NCBI RefSeq assembly: GCF_043196875.1
Contig: NZ_JBEBMX010000004.1
Location: 124,001 to 188,000 of the forward strand
Direction of reading: 5' to 3'
Source of the DNA: Saccharospirillum sp043196875
Lineage (GTDB): Bacteria; Pseudomonadota; Gammaproteobacteria; Pseudomonadales; Natronospirillaceae
DNA length: 64,000 nucleotides
A program made the translations under genes and the position numbers. Below the pieces are notes generated by a model, which saw only the letters and a list, made by a program, of their open reading frames with translations, ran no database searches and was not told the DNA's origin. This document shows positions 25,451 to 33,758 of the stretch, one piece after another (the stretch's first letter is position 1; each line of letters opens with the position of its first letter).

Positions 25451-25585
25451 ACGCTACCGCCCAGCCGGTTACAGAGCGCGCCAAGTTCTTAATTATCCGA
25501 ATAGGGTTACGACTACGCCTTTTTGTGACGCATCTCAAATTTATGGGTGCGGTCATGTCCGCTTTTGGCGATGAACGGTGTTTCA
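25451..25585 (+). repeat. Left imperfect direct repeat flanking the accessory block
   Basis: Starts ACGCTACCGCCCAGCCGGTT and includes the later GTCCGCTTTTGGCGATGAAC. The same order of blocks occurs at 36123-36273 in the same direction (ACGCTACCGCCAGGCCGGTT ... GTCCGCTTTGGGGGAGTGAA). The two copies differ by scattered substitutions and small indels. No gene is apparent in 25286-25696. Confidence 0.65.
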
Positions 25586-25696
25586 AGGTGCAGTATTGGT
25601 TGAAACGCTTTGTGTGAAAGCTTGGAAGCAAATGCTTGAGTGGGAAAGTCGTGAGGTTTTGGTCCAGCAGTACAACATTAAAGCTCAATAGAAAAA

Positions 25697-25822
25697 GCAA
25701 CTTATATGTTTCTTTTTCTGTTTTCGATAGGATGAACACCTTAAAAGCAACAAATAAGTTGCCTTCTGCAAAATAAGCAACCAATATGTTGCTATATACT
25801 GGAAAAGCAACATATACGTTGA
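25697..25822. promoter_or_regulatory. Four HipB-type operators GCAAC-N6-GTTGC
   Basis: Sites at 25697-25712 (GCAACTTATATGTTTC), 25747-25762 (GCAACAAATAAGTTGC), 25777-25792 (GCAACCAATATGTTGC) and 25807-25822 (GCAACATATACGTTGA). The last three are spaced exactly 30 bp apart. They fill the promoter of hipBA and fit cooperative autorepression by a HipB dimer, as known for E. coli hipBA (which uses a different half-site). Confidence 0.8.
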
Positions 25823-25824
25823 CC

Positions 25825-26169
25825 ATGATGAAATCGATACTGCGACAGATAAAACGGCGGCGACTGGCTCTTGGCCTTAAACAGAGCGATATGATGATGC
25901 GCGTTGGCGTTTCGCGTCAGCAATATCAGCGTCTGGAATCAAAAGGCAACCCCAGGCTGGATACGCTGGAGTTGATCGCTAAGGGTTTGAATAGCGAGCT
26001 TGTACTCATTCCAAAGGAAAAACTAGGCGTTGTTTTGGCGCTCCTTGAGCACGAGAGTTCCGAGCCAGGCAGCGCGCAAAGGCTTCAACCGGGAAATGGG
26101 GTTGGGGAAGAGGCAAAGGAAAGTCTTTCAGATGATCCGTGGCAGGGTTTGCTGGAGGATGAATCATGA
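25825..26169 (+). CDS. hipB: HipB-like antitoxin / autorepressor (XRE family)
   Basis: 114 residues from the ATG at 25825 (a second ATG follows directly). The helix-turn-helix lies in residues ~5-60: RQIKRRRLALGLKQSDMMMR and VSRQQYQRLESKGNPRLDT. Its C-terminal tail ends DDPWQGLLEDES. HipB neutralises the HipA kinase and represses the operon through the upstream operators. The start is only two bases after the last operator, and no clear ribosome site is present. The stop overlaps the hipA start (ATGA). Confidence 0.85.
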   Translation: MMKSILRQIKRRRLALGLKQSDMMMRVGVSRQQYQRLESKGNPRLDTLELIAKGLNSELVLIPKEKLGVVLALLEHESSEPGSAQRLQPGNGVGEEAKESLSDDPWQGLLEDES

Positions 26170-27434
26170 GTGACGACCGTAGCAATGAAATAAACGTGCT
26201 TAAGTTGAGCTTGCACGGAAGATTGGTTGGCTATTTGGCTGGCTTTCAAAACGGTAAGAACGTGCTTAGTTTTGCCGAAGAATTCATAAATGATACAAAC
26301 CGCCCCACATTCAGTTTGATCACTCATCCAGCATTTCCTCGTTCTAGACAGATACTGTCGGAACCTTGGGCAAAAAATCAAAAATTACATCCTGTTCTGT
26401 CTAACTTACTTCCTGAAGGCTCATTGCGTGAGTTAATTGCACGAGAGCTCAAAGTCCATACCGACAACGAGTTCCGTATTTTTTCATATTTGGGTGATGA
26501 TTTGCCTGGCGCTTTGATCGCCGAGCCTTTGGAGCCTGACGATGTTCCAGGAAATATACTCAGTACTTACGGCGACGTTCGCGCAGTAAGGTTTGAAAAA
26601 ACATCAGCGGAAAATAAATTTTCGTTGGCCGGTGTCCAAATGAAATTTTCAATGAAAGAAAAGGATGGACGCTACAACCTTTCCAAAAACGGCGTTTTGG
26701 GAGATTGGATTGTTAAAACGCCATCCACCCGGCATAAAGATGTACCTCTGAATGAATACACGGCAATGAAACTAGCTGAATCGGTTGGTGTCGATATTCC
26801 AGAAATAAAATTGGTTGAACTGAATAAACTCGACAATCTTCCTCCGATAAATCTACCCGATGAAAAGCTAGCTTTTGCAATTAAACGTTTTGACCGCAAT
26901 GGTGACGCGCGCATTCACATGGAAGACTTTGCCCAGGTTTTGGTCAAATATGCGCATGAAAAGTACAACAACGCCAACTACGAACAAATCGGCCGACTCA
27001 TTTACAGTTACTCTGGCAACAGCATAACTGATGCACAACAGTTAGCCAGAAGACTACTCGTTAATATTCTTCTAGCTAACGGCGATGCGCATTTGAAGAA
27101 TTGGAGTTTGATTTATTCAGACACATTCACGCCCCGACTTTCACCCGCATACGACATCGTCACCACGAACGTCTATATCGATGGTGAAAAAAATTTCGCG
27201 CTCAACTTAGGAAAGACTAAAGATTGGTACGCCGTCTCAATGGAACATTTTCAGTCGTGGGCTGATCATGCTGAGATTCCCTGGAGAGCCATTAAACCGC
27301 ACTTGGATGATGTAATGGATAAGGCTCGAACTCATTGGCGGGAAATGATTGAAGACCTTCCAATGAATGAGACGCACAAGGAAAAATTGCAGATACACTG
27401 GCGTAATTTGCATGACGATTTTCGAATTAACTAA
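26166..27434 (+). CDS. hipA: HipA-family serine/threonine kinase toxin
   Basis: 422 residues (E. coli HipA has 440). The N-terminal HipA domain spans about residues 5-110. The glycine-rich loop region is FSLAGVQMKFS near residue 153. The HipA-C kinase core has FAIKRFDRNGDARIHMEDFA. The catalytic loop NGDAHLKNWS lies near residue 305, and the metal-binding AYDIV follows. All residues expected for an active kinase are present. HipA phosphorylates glutamyl-tRNA synthetase and causes growth arrest in E. coli; relatives can have other targets. Confidence 0.9.
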   Translation: MSDDRSNEINVLKLSLHGRLVGYLAGFQNGKNVLSFAEEFINDTNRPTFSLITHPAFPRSRQILSEPWAKNQKLHPVLSNLLPEGSLRELIARELKVHTDNEFRIFSYLGDDLPGALIAEPLEPDDVPGNILSTYGDVRAVRFEKTSAENKFSLAGVQMKFSMKEKDGRYNLSKNGVLGDWIVKTPSTRHKDVPLNEYTAMKLAESVGVDIPEIKLVELNKLDNLPPINLPDEKLAFAIKRFDRNGDARIHMEDFAQVLVKYAHEKYNNANYEQIGRLIYSYSGNSITDAQQLARRLLVNILLANGDAHLKNWSLIYSDTFTPRLSPAYDIVTTNVYIDGEKNFALNLGKTKDWYAVSMEHFQSWADHAEIPWRAIKPHLDDVMDKARTHWREMIEDLPMNETHKEKLQIHWRNLHDDFRIN

Positions 27435-27824
27435 GGTTTGAAAATTCCGCTAGTGCTGAACAAGGGATTCAACAATCTGTAACGTCAGATAAAAAAAACA
27501 GGTTTGTGGGGGACTACAGATGCAATGATGATTAAGCGGTCAATCCGCCTTGACACGAGTCTGGTCAGGACACGGTTGATTTAAACCGAATGGGTGTTTT
27601 AGACAGTCAAGTGCGGATCTCATCAGGGCCCGGGGTATTCTCAAGAAACCCCAATCAGAAGGCCGGATATATGTCAGTACGACTGTACTTTGCATCATTC
27701 CTTTGATTGATAATGGCAGTGACAAAATAAAACAAAGGCGTTGGGCTTTCGCCCAACCTGAAGGCCGCTATGCCTTGACAGTGGTCGGGCGTCCATATAT
27801 GTCTTGTTAACTAACTTGCTTGGT
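27435..27824. other. Gap after hipA with degenerate repeat and hairpin
   Basis: No gene seen. AGGACACGGTT ... AACCGAATGGGTGTTTT (about 27567-27607) is a degenerate GGACACCC-type hairpin. GTTGGGCTTTCGCCCAAC (about 27742-27759) is a perfect hairpin; read on the minus strand it is followed by GCCTTTGTTTTATTTTG, so it may end transcripts from the 27825-28079 gene. Confidence 0.5.
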
Positions 27825-28079
27825 TTAACCTTCTGATTCGGAAAGCAATGTCCACAAGATCTTGTAACCATTGGCGATGCCAACGCCTGAATCTAAGCCA
27901 GAGTCTAAAATTACATTGACTCCCTCGTCTTCGAGTGGGTCTTCGGTAAACAATCCATCTAAGTGGAGGGATGAGACATCCACATATTCGCCATCCTCAA
28001 GCTCCGTATGTAACTCGTAAGTGGCCACAAGTTCATCGGCTTTATAGATCAATACCTTATAATCTCTCTCGATGCTCAT
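27825..28079 (-). CDS. Hypothetical acidic cassette protein
   Basis: 84 residues from the ATG at 28079. The sequence is strongly acidic (YELHTELEDGEYVDVSSLHL; LFTEDPLEDEGVNVILD) with no signal peptide or helix-rich membrane part. No family is recognised. It lies at the left end of the minus-strand cassette run and has no operon partner. The start is preceded by only a weak AGG. Confidence 0.55.
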   Translation of the reverse strand: MSIERDYKVLIYKADELVATYELHTELEDGEYVDVSSLHLDGLFTEDPLEDEGVNVILDSGLDSGVGIANGYKILWTLLSESEG

Positions 28080-28263
28080 AGAATCGCCTGCAATGCATAA
28101 TCTATGGTTAAGATGCCGGAGCGAATACATAACTATTGCTAAAAGTAGGTGTCTTGCTAGCCCCTTGCTCCTCTAATTTGATCTAAGCCATTTACCCTGC
28201 TATTGGTTAGATTGGTCGCTGTCTGACTTGGCTTCAAACTAAACCATTATGAGGAACAAAACT

Positions 28264-28422
28264 ATGGCTGTACGACATACCCCTCCGAACGGTGAAAGTA
28301 TCGTGCACAAAGGGCAAAAAGGCAGAGATACAGGTTGCGGAATTGATACCACTAAAAACCCATCGCATTGGACAAATACCAATAGTGCTATCACCTGCAA
28401 TAAAAATGGATGTAAAAACTAA
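28264..28422 (+). CDS. Small hypothetical protein, 52 residues, plus strand
   Basis: ATG at 28264 after a good GAGGAA site. The protein starts MAVRHTPPNGESIVHKG and ends with ITCNKNGCKN. It is Gly/Asn/Thr-rich with three cysteines (one in DTGCGID), positively charged, and without a signal peptide. Unlike nearly all other genes of the array it reads rightward, and it is followed at once by a GGACACCC-type hairpin. Family unknown. Confidence 0.6.
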   Translation: MAVRHTPPNGESIVHKGQKGRDTGCGIDTTKNPSHWTNTNSAITCNKNGCKN

Positions 28423-28431
28423 AGGCTAATT

Positions 28432-28471
28432 GGGCGCCCACTTAACGACTTCCTAAGGTGGGTGTCCTATT
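28432..28471. repeat. GGACACCC-type hairpin repeat, copy 2
   Basis: GGGCGCCCACTT and AAGGTGGGTGTCC flank AACGACTTCCT. On the minus strand the unit reads ACACCCACCTTAGGAAGTCG, close to copies 1 and 4. Could act as a terminator for the 52-residue gene. The remaining bases to 28749 carry a short tandem ATTAGACTACT and a half repeat (GGTGGGTGTCC at about 28735-28745), and no gene. Confidence 0.7.
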
Positions 28472-28749
28472 AGACTACTTATTAGACTACTAATTAGCGC
28501 TTGCAAAAAACTCGGCTATCGACGAACACCCGGGGCGTTCTGCCTCAGTGCTTTTAACTCAATAAATCTTTCTCGAAAAATCCGCCGACTGATCTTCTTC
28601 AGTGATTTATCGTGCCTGAAATTTGGCATTGATACTGCGTAGATGTTTAAAAACCAATATCGAACGCATCAACTGTTTATATCGCAACTAAAATGTTTTG
28701 AAAGATCATTGGTTCAATGGTGTTTTCGCTAGGGTGGGTGTCCTTTTAA

Positions 28750-29106
28750 CTAACGTTGGTCATTGAAACTCCAGCTCTCTTTTCCATCTTTGGAGTAACA
28801 GGGGAAGAAGTACCAGTATGAACCTTCCCCGATTGGCAGCATGTCACCTGAGTGTGTGCAATCACCATAGAATTTTAGATCACCTAATCGAATAAATGCA
28901 GCAGCTGTATAACCTTCCCAGTTATTCTTTATTTCCGTTTTAATGAAGCCTTTATTTGCAGATTCAGTTATCTCATTTAGTATTGGTGCCAACTCGGAAA
29001 CTCTTTTGAAGGATTTCTCTAATGTTTCTTGATTAGGCAAGTCTTCCTTTTGAAGTTTGTCTAAGTCTGAGTTAACTAGTTTTCTTATCTCTTTTTTTAG
29101 ACTCAC
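28750..29106 (-). CDS. Hypothetical cassette protein
   Basis: 118 residues from a GTG at 29106; no nearby in-frame ATG. The N-terminal half is helical and charged (MSLKKEIRKLVNSDLDKLQK). The C-terminal half has aromatic, strand-like sequence (GEGSYWYFFPCYSKDGKESW). No signal peptide. No family recognised. Its start lies 23 bases from an attC-like element (29129-29205), as expected for a cassette gene. Confidence 0.6.
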   Translation of the reverse strand: MSLKKEIRKLVNSDLDKLQKEDLPNQETLEKSFKRVSELAPILNEITESANKGFIKTEIKNNWEGYTAAAFIRLGDLKFYGDCTHSGDMLPIGEGSYWYFFPCYSKDGKESWSFNDQR

Positions 29107-29128
29107 TCGAAACTCTTTTTCCTATTGC

Positions 29129-29205
29129 ACTTAACGCCTAAAGCACGGGCGAAAAAGCCAGAGTGAAGCGGCATTTTTGACGTCCTGTACCTTTACTTGT
29201 TAGAT
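29129..29205 (-). repeat. attC-like recombination site (77 bp)
   Basis: On the minus strand bounded by ATCTAAC and GTTAAGT, both matching the attC core patterns RYYYAAC and GTTRRRY exactly. It overlaps the 3' end of the 29193-30149 gene, the usual place of attC in a gene cassette. Confidence 0.75.
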
Positions 29206-30149
29206 GTTTCCTGACTAAATAGCGGGTCTCTTTTTAAGCGTATATTGATCTCTTTTTCATCAATACTTTTAGCCTGATCTAGTTGTTCCTGAAACTGCAA
29301 ATTCAAAGATTTTTGTATTCTTGCTATGTTGTAGTGTACGACTGCTTTTGACGAAGACGCCATATCAACTTCTTCAGCTAAATGCACTAAAACATTGAGC
29401 ATATTTTTGCGATCTTTTTCATTTGATGCGATGGCATCTGCACCGATAAGATCTGCTTCAACCCAATATCTCCTTGCACTACCGGAGTTTAGGTACTCCC
29501 TCGCTTTTTCGGGGAACCCGTATAGAGAAAGAAGAGAAGCTATATTGTCCTTTTGGCTACCTGATGAAATCGAGCCACCTCGAAGCAGCTTAAATATAAC
29601 CAGAGGAAAAATTTCTCGATATCTCTTATTTGACAACATGAATGCAAAAATACCCGCATAAGCAGCAGCAAGGGCAATGCCTATGGCGGGTTTAATTTCA
29701 CTTTTTGTTGCCCCGATCTTTTCTCCCACTATGCCTTTAGCCCGTAGTGATACTTCGGGCTCTGAAGCCAAAGTTGACTGATTTTTTAATAATACAGATA
29801 GACTAAGCCCTTCGTTTGGGTTCAAGCTAGTTATTGATAACGTCACTGAATCATCTTTAATATCTTTTTGATATTTGATCGCATTATCAATACGTATATT
29901 TGATTTCTCTATCTGTGACTCAGGGAATCGTATTATTAGGGTTATATCTTCCGCTGTTTCATCTCCACTATTTGAAACCTCAAATTGCTGAATGAAAACT
30001 TGGCTACCGCTATCGTCAAAGGGAATACTTCTTACATAGTTGTATGTAAGCTCAGGTTCCTTGGTTTGCCACCAAAAGAGAAAAATTCCGGTCCCTATGG
30101 TAACAATGGCCGTGACTAACCCAGTTGCTAATATTGATTTCCAGTTCAT
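29193..30149 (-). CDS. Membrane protein of unknown function in cassette
   Basis: 318 residues. One helix lies at the N terminus (LATGLVTAIVTIGTGIFLFWW), then ~120 residues of Ig-like strand pattern (VFIQQFEVSNSGDETAEDIT), then a second helix (IGIALAAAYAGIFAFML). The last part is cytoplasmic and helix-rich (EKAREYLNSGSARRYWVEAD). The two-helix layout with a periplasmic domain is a sensor-like plan, but no known family is recognised. The gene ends inside an attC-like site. Confidence 0.65.
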   Translation of the reverse strand: MNWKSILATGLVTAIVTIGTGIFLFWWQTKEPELTYNYVRSIPFDDSGSQVFIQQFEVSNSGDETAEDITLIIRFPESQIEKSNIRIDNAIKYQKDIKDDSVTLSITSLNPNEGLSLSVLLKNQSTLASEPEVSLRAKGIVGEKIGATKSEIKPAIGIALAAAYAGIFAFMLSNKRYREIFPLVIFKLLRGGSISSGSQKDNIASLLSLYGFPEKAREYLNSGSARRYWVEADLIGADAIASNEKDRKNMLNVLVHLAEEVDMASSSKAVVHYNIARIQKSLNLQFQEQLDQAKSIDEKEINIRLKRDPLFSQETSNK

Positions 30150-30174
30150 AAATTTCTCTCTGAGCAGAGCCTAC

Positions 30175-30246
30175 ATCTAACGCCCTGGCTTTACGGCGTG
30201 CCGGAGCGCCAGCGTAGGTACGTCCGCCAACAGCCATTGGTTAGCT
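30175..30246 (-). repeat. attC-like recombination site (72 bp)
   Basis: Minus strand from AGCTAAC to GTTAGAT (GTTRRRY). Overlaps the stop codon of the DUF2971 gene at 30241. Internal imperfect dyad (GCGTGCCGGAGCGCC). Confidence 0.7.
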
Positions 30247-31053
30247 TTTGTTGATAGATGGTTTTGCAACGAGTTTCCATGAGTGAACATCAGGTTCACA
30301 TTGCATCATCTTCATATCTTTTCTCCCCCAGGACTGGAGCACACCTTTCAACTCTTCATCAGTAACAGAGCCTTCTTTGGTAACATTTCGATATAAATGC
30401 CGCCCCAAGTATATTTCCTTAAGTGAGTTCTCCGGCACATCAAAGCAGTATAGAGGTCGACCAGAGACAGTCACCTTATTCCATTCACGATAGCGACCGC
30501 CACCAGTGTGATAACCGAAGGGGATATCCTCTATATTCTTTACAACACGGACTTCTTCTTCGTATGCCCACTCGAGAGACTTATACAGAAAAGCTCTCTT
30601 CATTAGGTTGAAGGCACTCGAGTCAAAGCGGAGCCTACCACCAATATTCAGTAGCTCATCTTCGCCAATCATGGGGAGATCGTTGTGCGGCTTCGTAGCC
30701 GAGTAGATCATCTCTCCGTACTGGCCTGGAATCACATTGCTTTGCAGGTCTGAAAAGCCTGTCAAATCGCAATCGAACCCAAGAACTACTCCTTGATGAG
30801 AGTCTCCATAATGCGACCACATAAGCGCGTTTAACGGCTGACGAGTCAACGATAAAACACCGTATTTCCTCGAGAAATGGGTTCTACAAGCATCCGTGGC
30901 GGTTTTCGCGCTTATAGACTCATCGCTATCTTCAAAACCAAAGGCTGTGCATTCAAAAGGGTCGTTCAAATCTTCAAGACATGAAAATCCTAGTGACAGG
31001 GTTTCAATCACCTTTCGAGCAGCACCAAAGGACATGTACTTGTATAGAATCAT
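30241..31053 (-). CDS. DUF2971 domain protein in cassette
   Basis: 270 residues after a GAGG site. The family pattern is clear: ILYKYMSFGAARKVIETL at the N terminus, then LEDLNDPFECTAF, then VLSLTRQPLNALMWSHYGDS followed by HQGVVLGFD. DUF2971 proteins are common in integron cassettes and defence-rich regions. Their activity is not established. The second half (YKSLEWAYEEEVRVVKN) also fits the family. Confidence 0.82.
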   Translation of the reverse strand: MILYKYMSFGAARKVIETLSLGFSCLEDLNDPFECTAFGFEDSDESISAKTATDACRTHFSRKYGVLSLTRQPLNALMWSHYGDSHQGVVLGFDCDLTGFSDLQSNVIPGQYGEMIYSATKPHNDLPMIGEDELLNIGGRLRFDSSAFNLMKRAFLYKSLEWAYEEEVRVVKNIEDIPFGYHTGGGRYREWNKVTVSGRPLYCFDVPENSLKEIYLGRHLYRNVTKEGSVTDEELKGVLQSWGRKDMKMMQCEPDVHSWKLVAKPSINKS

Positions 31054-31070
31054 GAACCTGCCTCAAGAGA

Positions 31071-31163
31071 AGCTAACGCCGCAATAAACGGACCGAAAAG
31101 CGTAGCTTATTGGGTCCGGTGGAGGCCCAAAGAGCCAGAACGAATTTCACTGCCTTGTTATGT
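31071..31163 (-). repeat. attC-like recombination site (93 bp)
   Basis: Minus strand from ACATAACAAGGCAGTG to GCGGCGTTAGCT. The internal GGACCG/CGGTCC elements can pair. It overlaps the stop of the 31158-31859 gene. Confidence 0.72.
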
Positions 31164-31859
31164 GTAGTTCTTGGTACTCTCTCGCAGCTTATCTATATTC
31201 ACAATTGGTTGGTCGAAATCCTTGGCCTCAAGGGTTTCCAGCCTATGGACCGCAATATTTCTAAAATTCTTCGTTTCCTGCCAGAGCTCTTTGATAGGTT
31301 GCTCGGCTTTATAGAAAATCAATGCCCCCGGCCTATGATCAGGCAAATTCATAGATTTAGCTCGATCAATAAGCTCATGCTCGAAGATGCCCCACTTACC
31401 CAAAAATGTACCCAGTTTCTTTTGGATCTGGCTCTCTGAAATCAGAGATAGCTCAACTTTAAAAAGGTTTTGAAATAACGTTTTGGCCAAAGACAAATAG
31501 GTTTGCACCCTAGCAATTTCTACAGTTATTCCATTACCAGAGTGATATAACTGATTCCGAATTCTGTGATACCACTCGATTTCATCAAGACTAACACCGG
31601 TAAGATTTTCACCTGCGAATTCTTCAAGTAAATCTAGAAGAAGAGGAAATGAGTTGCTCGCCTCTTCAAGCTGCTTCCGAGAGGGTTTACCTCCTTTGTC
31701 TTTGCGTCGAGGTAGACCGAGATACGTTTTGATCATGAGTTCGACCGCATTATCAACGCTGATCATGGCGATTCGTCTGTCAAAATCACCGTCATGTGCA
31801 ATATGATCTACAGCGTGCTGAAGTAATTCTTTTGGTCCTTCTGACCACGGTCCGTCCAT
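31158..31859 (-). CDS. HEPN-like protein with two RNxxxH motifs
   Basis: 233 residues, all-helical in appearance, with AGAGGT before the ATG. Two Rx4H motifs of the HEPN ribonuclease type are visible: R101-N-Q-L-Y-H106 (in YHRIRNQLYHSG) and R200-N-I-A-V-H205 (in NFRNIAVHRL). The N-terminal part has SVDNAVELMIKTYLG, a common feature of HEPN-like proteins. HEPN proteins often are RNases in toxin-antitoxin or phage-defence systems. No partner antitoxin is seen in the same cassette, so the role is open. Confidence 0.6.
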   Translation of the reverse strand: MDGPWSEGPKELLQHAVDHIAHDGDFDRRIAMISVDNAVELMIKTYLGLPRRKDKGGKPSRKQLEEASNSFPLLLDLLEEFAGENLTGVSLDEIEWYHRIRNQLYHSGNGITVEIARVQTYLSLAKTLFQNLFKVELSLISESQIQKKLGTFLGKWGIFEHELIDRAKSMNLPDHRPGALIFYKAEQPIKELWQETKNFRNIAVHRLETLEAKDFDQPIVNIDKLRESTKNYT

Positions 31860-31873
31860 TGCCTACCTCTTAT

Positions 31874-31945
31874 ACATAACGCCGCGCTCTGCGGAAAATT
31901 TGGAATGCAGCGAAAAATTTGTCCGACAGCAGCGCCTTGTTAAGC
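31874..31945 (-). repeat. attC-like recombination site (72 bp)
   Basis: Minus strand GCTTAACAAGGCGCTG ... GCGCGGCGTTATGT, close to textbook attC sites: R'' GCTTAAC, L-type AAGGCGCTG and GCGCGGC arms, R' GTTATGT. Overlaps the stop of the 31940-33622 gene. Confidence 0.82.
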
Positions 31946-33622
31946 ATTTTTCTTATGAATATCGAAAAGAAGACCTACTGGTGATTTCTTCACTTTCTTG
32001 TTTTCATCTGCGAGGTCTCTAATTGATTTTGGAATGTCTTTTAATTTCGGCACATCAAACATTTGACCTGCTGCTATTGTAGCCATACCCCAAACAGGAG
32101 TTCCAGTGACTGCGGCGGCCACTTCAAGCGAGCCAACAACTAACCACGAACCAATATCTTTGCCTGCAAACTTCCATTTTCTACTACTGAGATCATCTAT
32201 ATTTTTTTGGTGTTGGCTAAATGCTAAATTTATATTATCGAAAATCTGGTCTCGACTGCGATGAAAATTAGCAGGATTGACTTCAATTAAATCATTTACC
32301 CCTTTACCTAAAATTTCTCTAATCTCTTCCATTGCGCCTTCTTTTCGTATTTCAATTAGTGCTTCTGGAGGGATGTTTCCAATCCAATGCATCTCACCTG
32401 TTGAAAGATCACTAAGGCCTTTAACGACATGGAGGTCTTGAGAATTTAATTCTGACTCAGCTCTTTCAGCATCGTACTCCATCTTCCATACGAGGTACTG
32501 CCAGGATGTCGGAGCATCTATCATCGGAGTGCCATTTAAGCGTCTTGCTTTAACAAGCATTTCGTTGCTGACAGACATGCGGCCAAGAGCTTGACTCGCT
32601 AACGCTACTCCGGGAGCAATTTGACCAAAAGGCTGCATATGTTCACTTTTCATTGCCTTTTCTATTTGGTCTCCAATATCTTCATCCCAATCTGTGTCGA
32701 ATAAGACTCTACTACCGTCAGATATTTCAGCGACGGTTCTTTCAATTGAGTCCAATGAACCACAAAAGTCCATTAACTCTTCGAAAGACTCAAAATCTCG
32801 ACCAAACAATTTACCCGCGTGAACTAATGAATCCTCTCTTCCTAAACGATTGAAAAACTCCCGTTCGCCTTCTTGCAAGACGCCCATATCAGGCAATATA
32901 ACAACTATCGGATATTCTACATCTGCACACGCCAGCTCCCTGTATTGCAGGATGTTCATTGCGTGTTTCATGAAGTAGTAGGCTTTATCCGCGAGACTAT
33001 AATGTTCGAAAATTACTTTAGACCTTAAGAAAGGATCTGGAAGAATAATTGTATCGGTATATATACCACACTTAGACGCGATATTTTCATCATGCGAAGG
33101 AAAAAGATCACCGCCAAAAATGCCCTTTACGTTGTGATGCATATCTTCGACATGGATGTGTGCTATTTCGCCAATGCCTTCCCAAAATTGATCTATCACA
33201 TCAAGAAACTTATTGAGATTTTCTGTTATTTCTTTTATAGAACCTTCGCTATTTTGTGCCGCCATTCCTGCATCATGAGGAGTCATTCCTCTTTGATTCA
33301 TAATCTTAAAAAAGCTTCCAAAATTGTCTTCAATGAATTTAAAATACATATTTTGTATTTCACTCAATGAAGCTTCTTTTTTAAGCTCCTCACGATCATG
33401 CATCGCGGTGACTGCTAGCGCCATAGACCTTACAAGACCGTCCACAGTATCGAGATCTACCTCACCATCTGGACCGGTGCGAACAGCAAGAAGGCTCTTC
33501 TCCACATCAAGTCCTTCAGCAATCCTTATCTTCCCTTCTTTAAATTGCTCTTGAAGAATCTTCAAACGTCGGCGAAGCCTTTGTTCATATTCAACTTCTT
33601 CGATTGACTTATCTTCGCTCAT
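31940..33622 (-). CDS. Large cassette protein of unknown function
   Basis: 560 residues after a good GGAG site, long for an integron cassette. Charged helical N terminus (RRRLKILQEQFKEGKIRIAE). Middle with YTDTIILPDPFLRSK and VEYPIVVILPDMGVLQEGE, which suggest an alpha/beta domain. C-terminal part has a short hydrophobic segment (WLVVGSLEVAAAVTGTPVWG) that may contact a membrane. No known domain is recognised. The gene ends inside a well-formed attC. Confidence 0.7.
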   Translation of the reverse strand: MSEDKSIEEVEYEQRLRRRLKILQEQFKEGKIRIAEGLDVEKSLLAVRTGPDGEVDLDTVDGLVRSMALAVTAMHDREELKKEASLSEIQNMYFKFIEDNFGSFFKIMNQRGMTPHDAGMAAQNSEGSIKEITENLNKFLDVIDQFWEGIGEIAHIHVEDMHHNVKGIFGGDLFPSHDENIASKCGIYTDTIILPDPFLRSKVIFEHYSLADKAYYFMKHAMNILQYRELACADVEYPIVVILPDMGVLQEGEREFFNRLGREDSLVHAGKLFGRDFESFEELMDFCGSLDSIERTVAEISDGSRVLFDTDWDEDIGDQIEKAMKSEHMQPFGQIAPGVALASQALGRMSVSNEMLVKARRLNGTPMIDAPTSWQYLVWKMEYDAERAESELNSQDLHVVKGLSDLSTGEMHWIGNIPPEALIEIRKEGAMEEIREILGKGVNDLIEVNPANFHRSRDQIFDNINLAFSQHQKNIDDLSSRKWKFAGKDIGSWLVVGSLEVAAAVTGTPVWGMATIAAGQMFDVPKLKDIPKSIRDLADENKKVKKSPVGLLFDIHKKNA

Positions 33623-33646
33623 TTAGAACTCCAATTTCGATGAGAT

Positions 33647-33758
33647 GCTTAACGCCGTAAGCAGCTGCGGCTTTATAGTGGATTGTTTTGCGCTAGCGGA
33701 GCGTTAAAGCGCAAAACAAGGAACGGAAAGGCAGTCAGACTGACTTCCATTGCTAAGC
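33647..33758 (-). repeat. attC-like recombination site (112 bp) with long hairpin
   Basis: Minus strand from GCTTAGC (one change from GCTTAAC) to GTTAAGC. Inside is a perfect 12-bp inverted repeat TTGTTTTGCGCT / AGCGCAAAACAA (33684-33719). Confidence 0.68.

Noticed and set aside
25392..25826. Minus-strand frame of 144 codons across the left direct repeat and hip operators
   Set aside because: It runs through repeats and operator sites, has no ribosome site and reads as unstructured sequence.
27540..27883. Short minus-strand frames between hipA and the first cassette gene
   Set aside because: They cover the degenerate hairpin repeat and the perfect stem-loop; no start signals are seen.
31110..31439. 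Plus-strand frame of 109 codons overlapping the HEPN-like gene
   Set aside because: It begins inside the attC-like site and is antisense to a better supported gene with a ribosome site.
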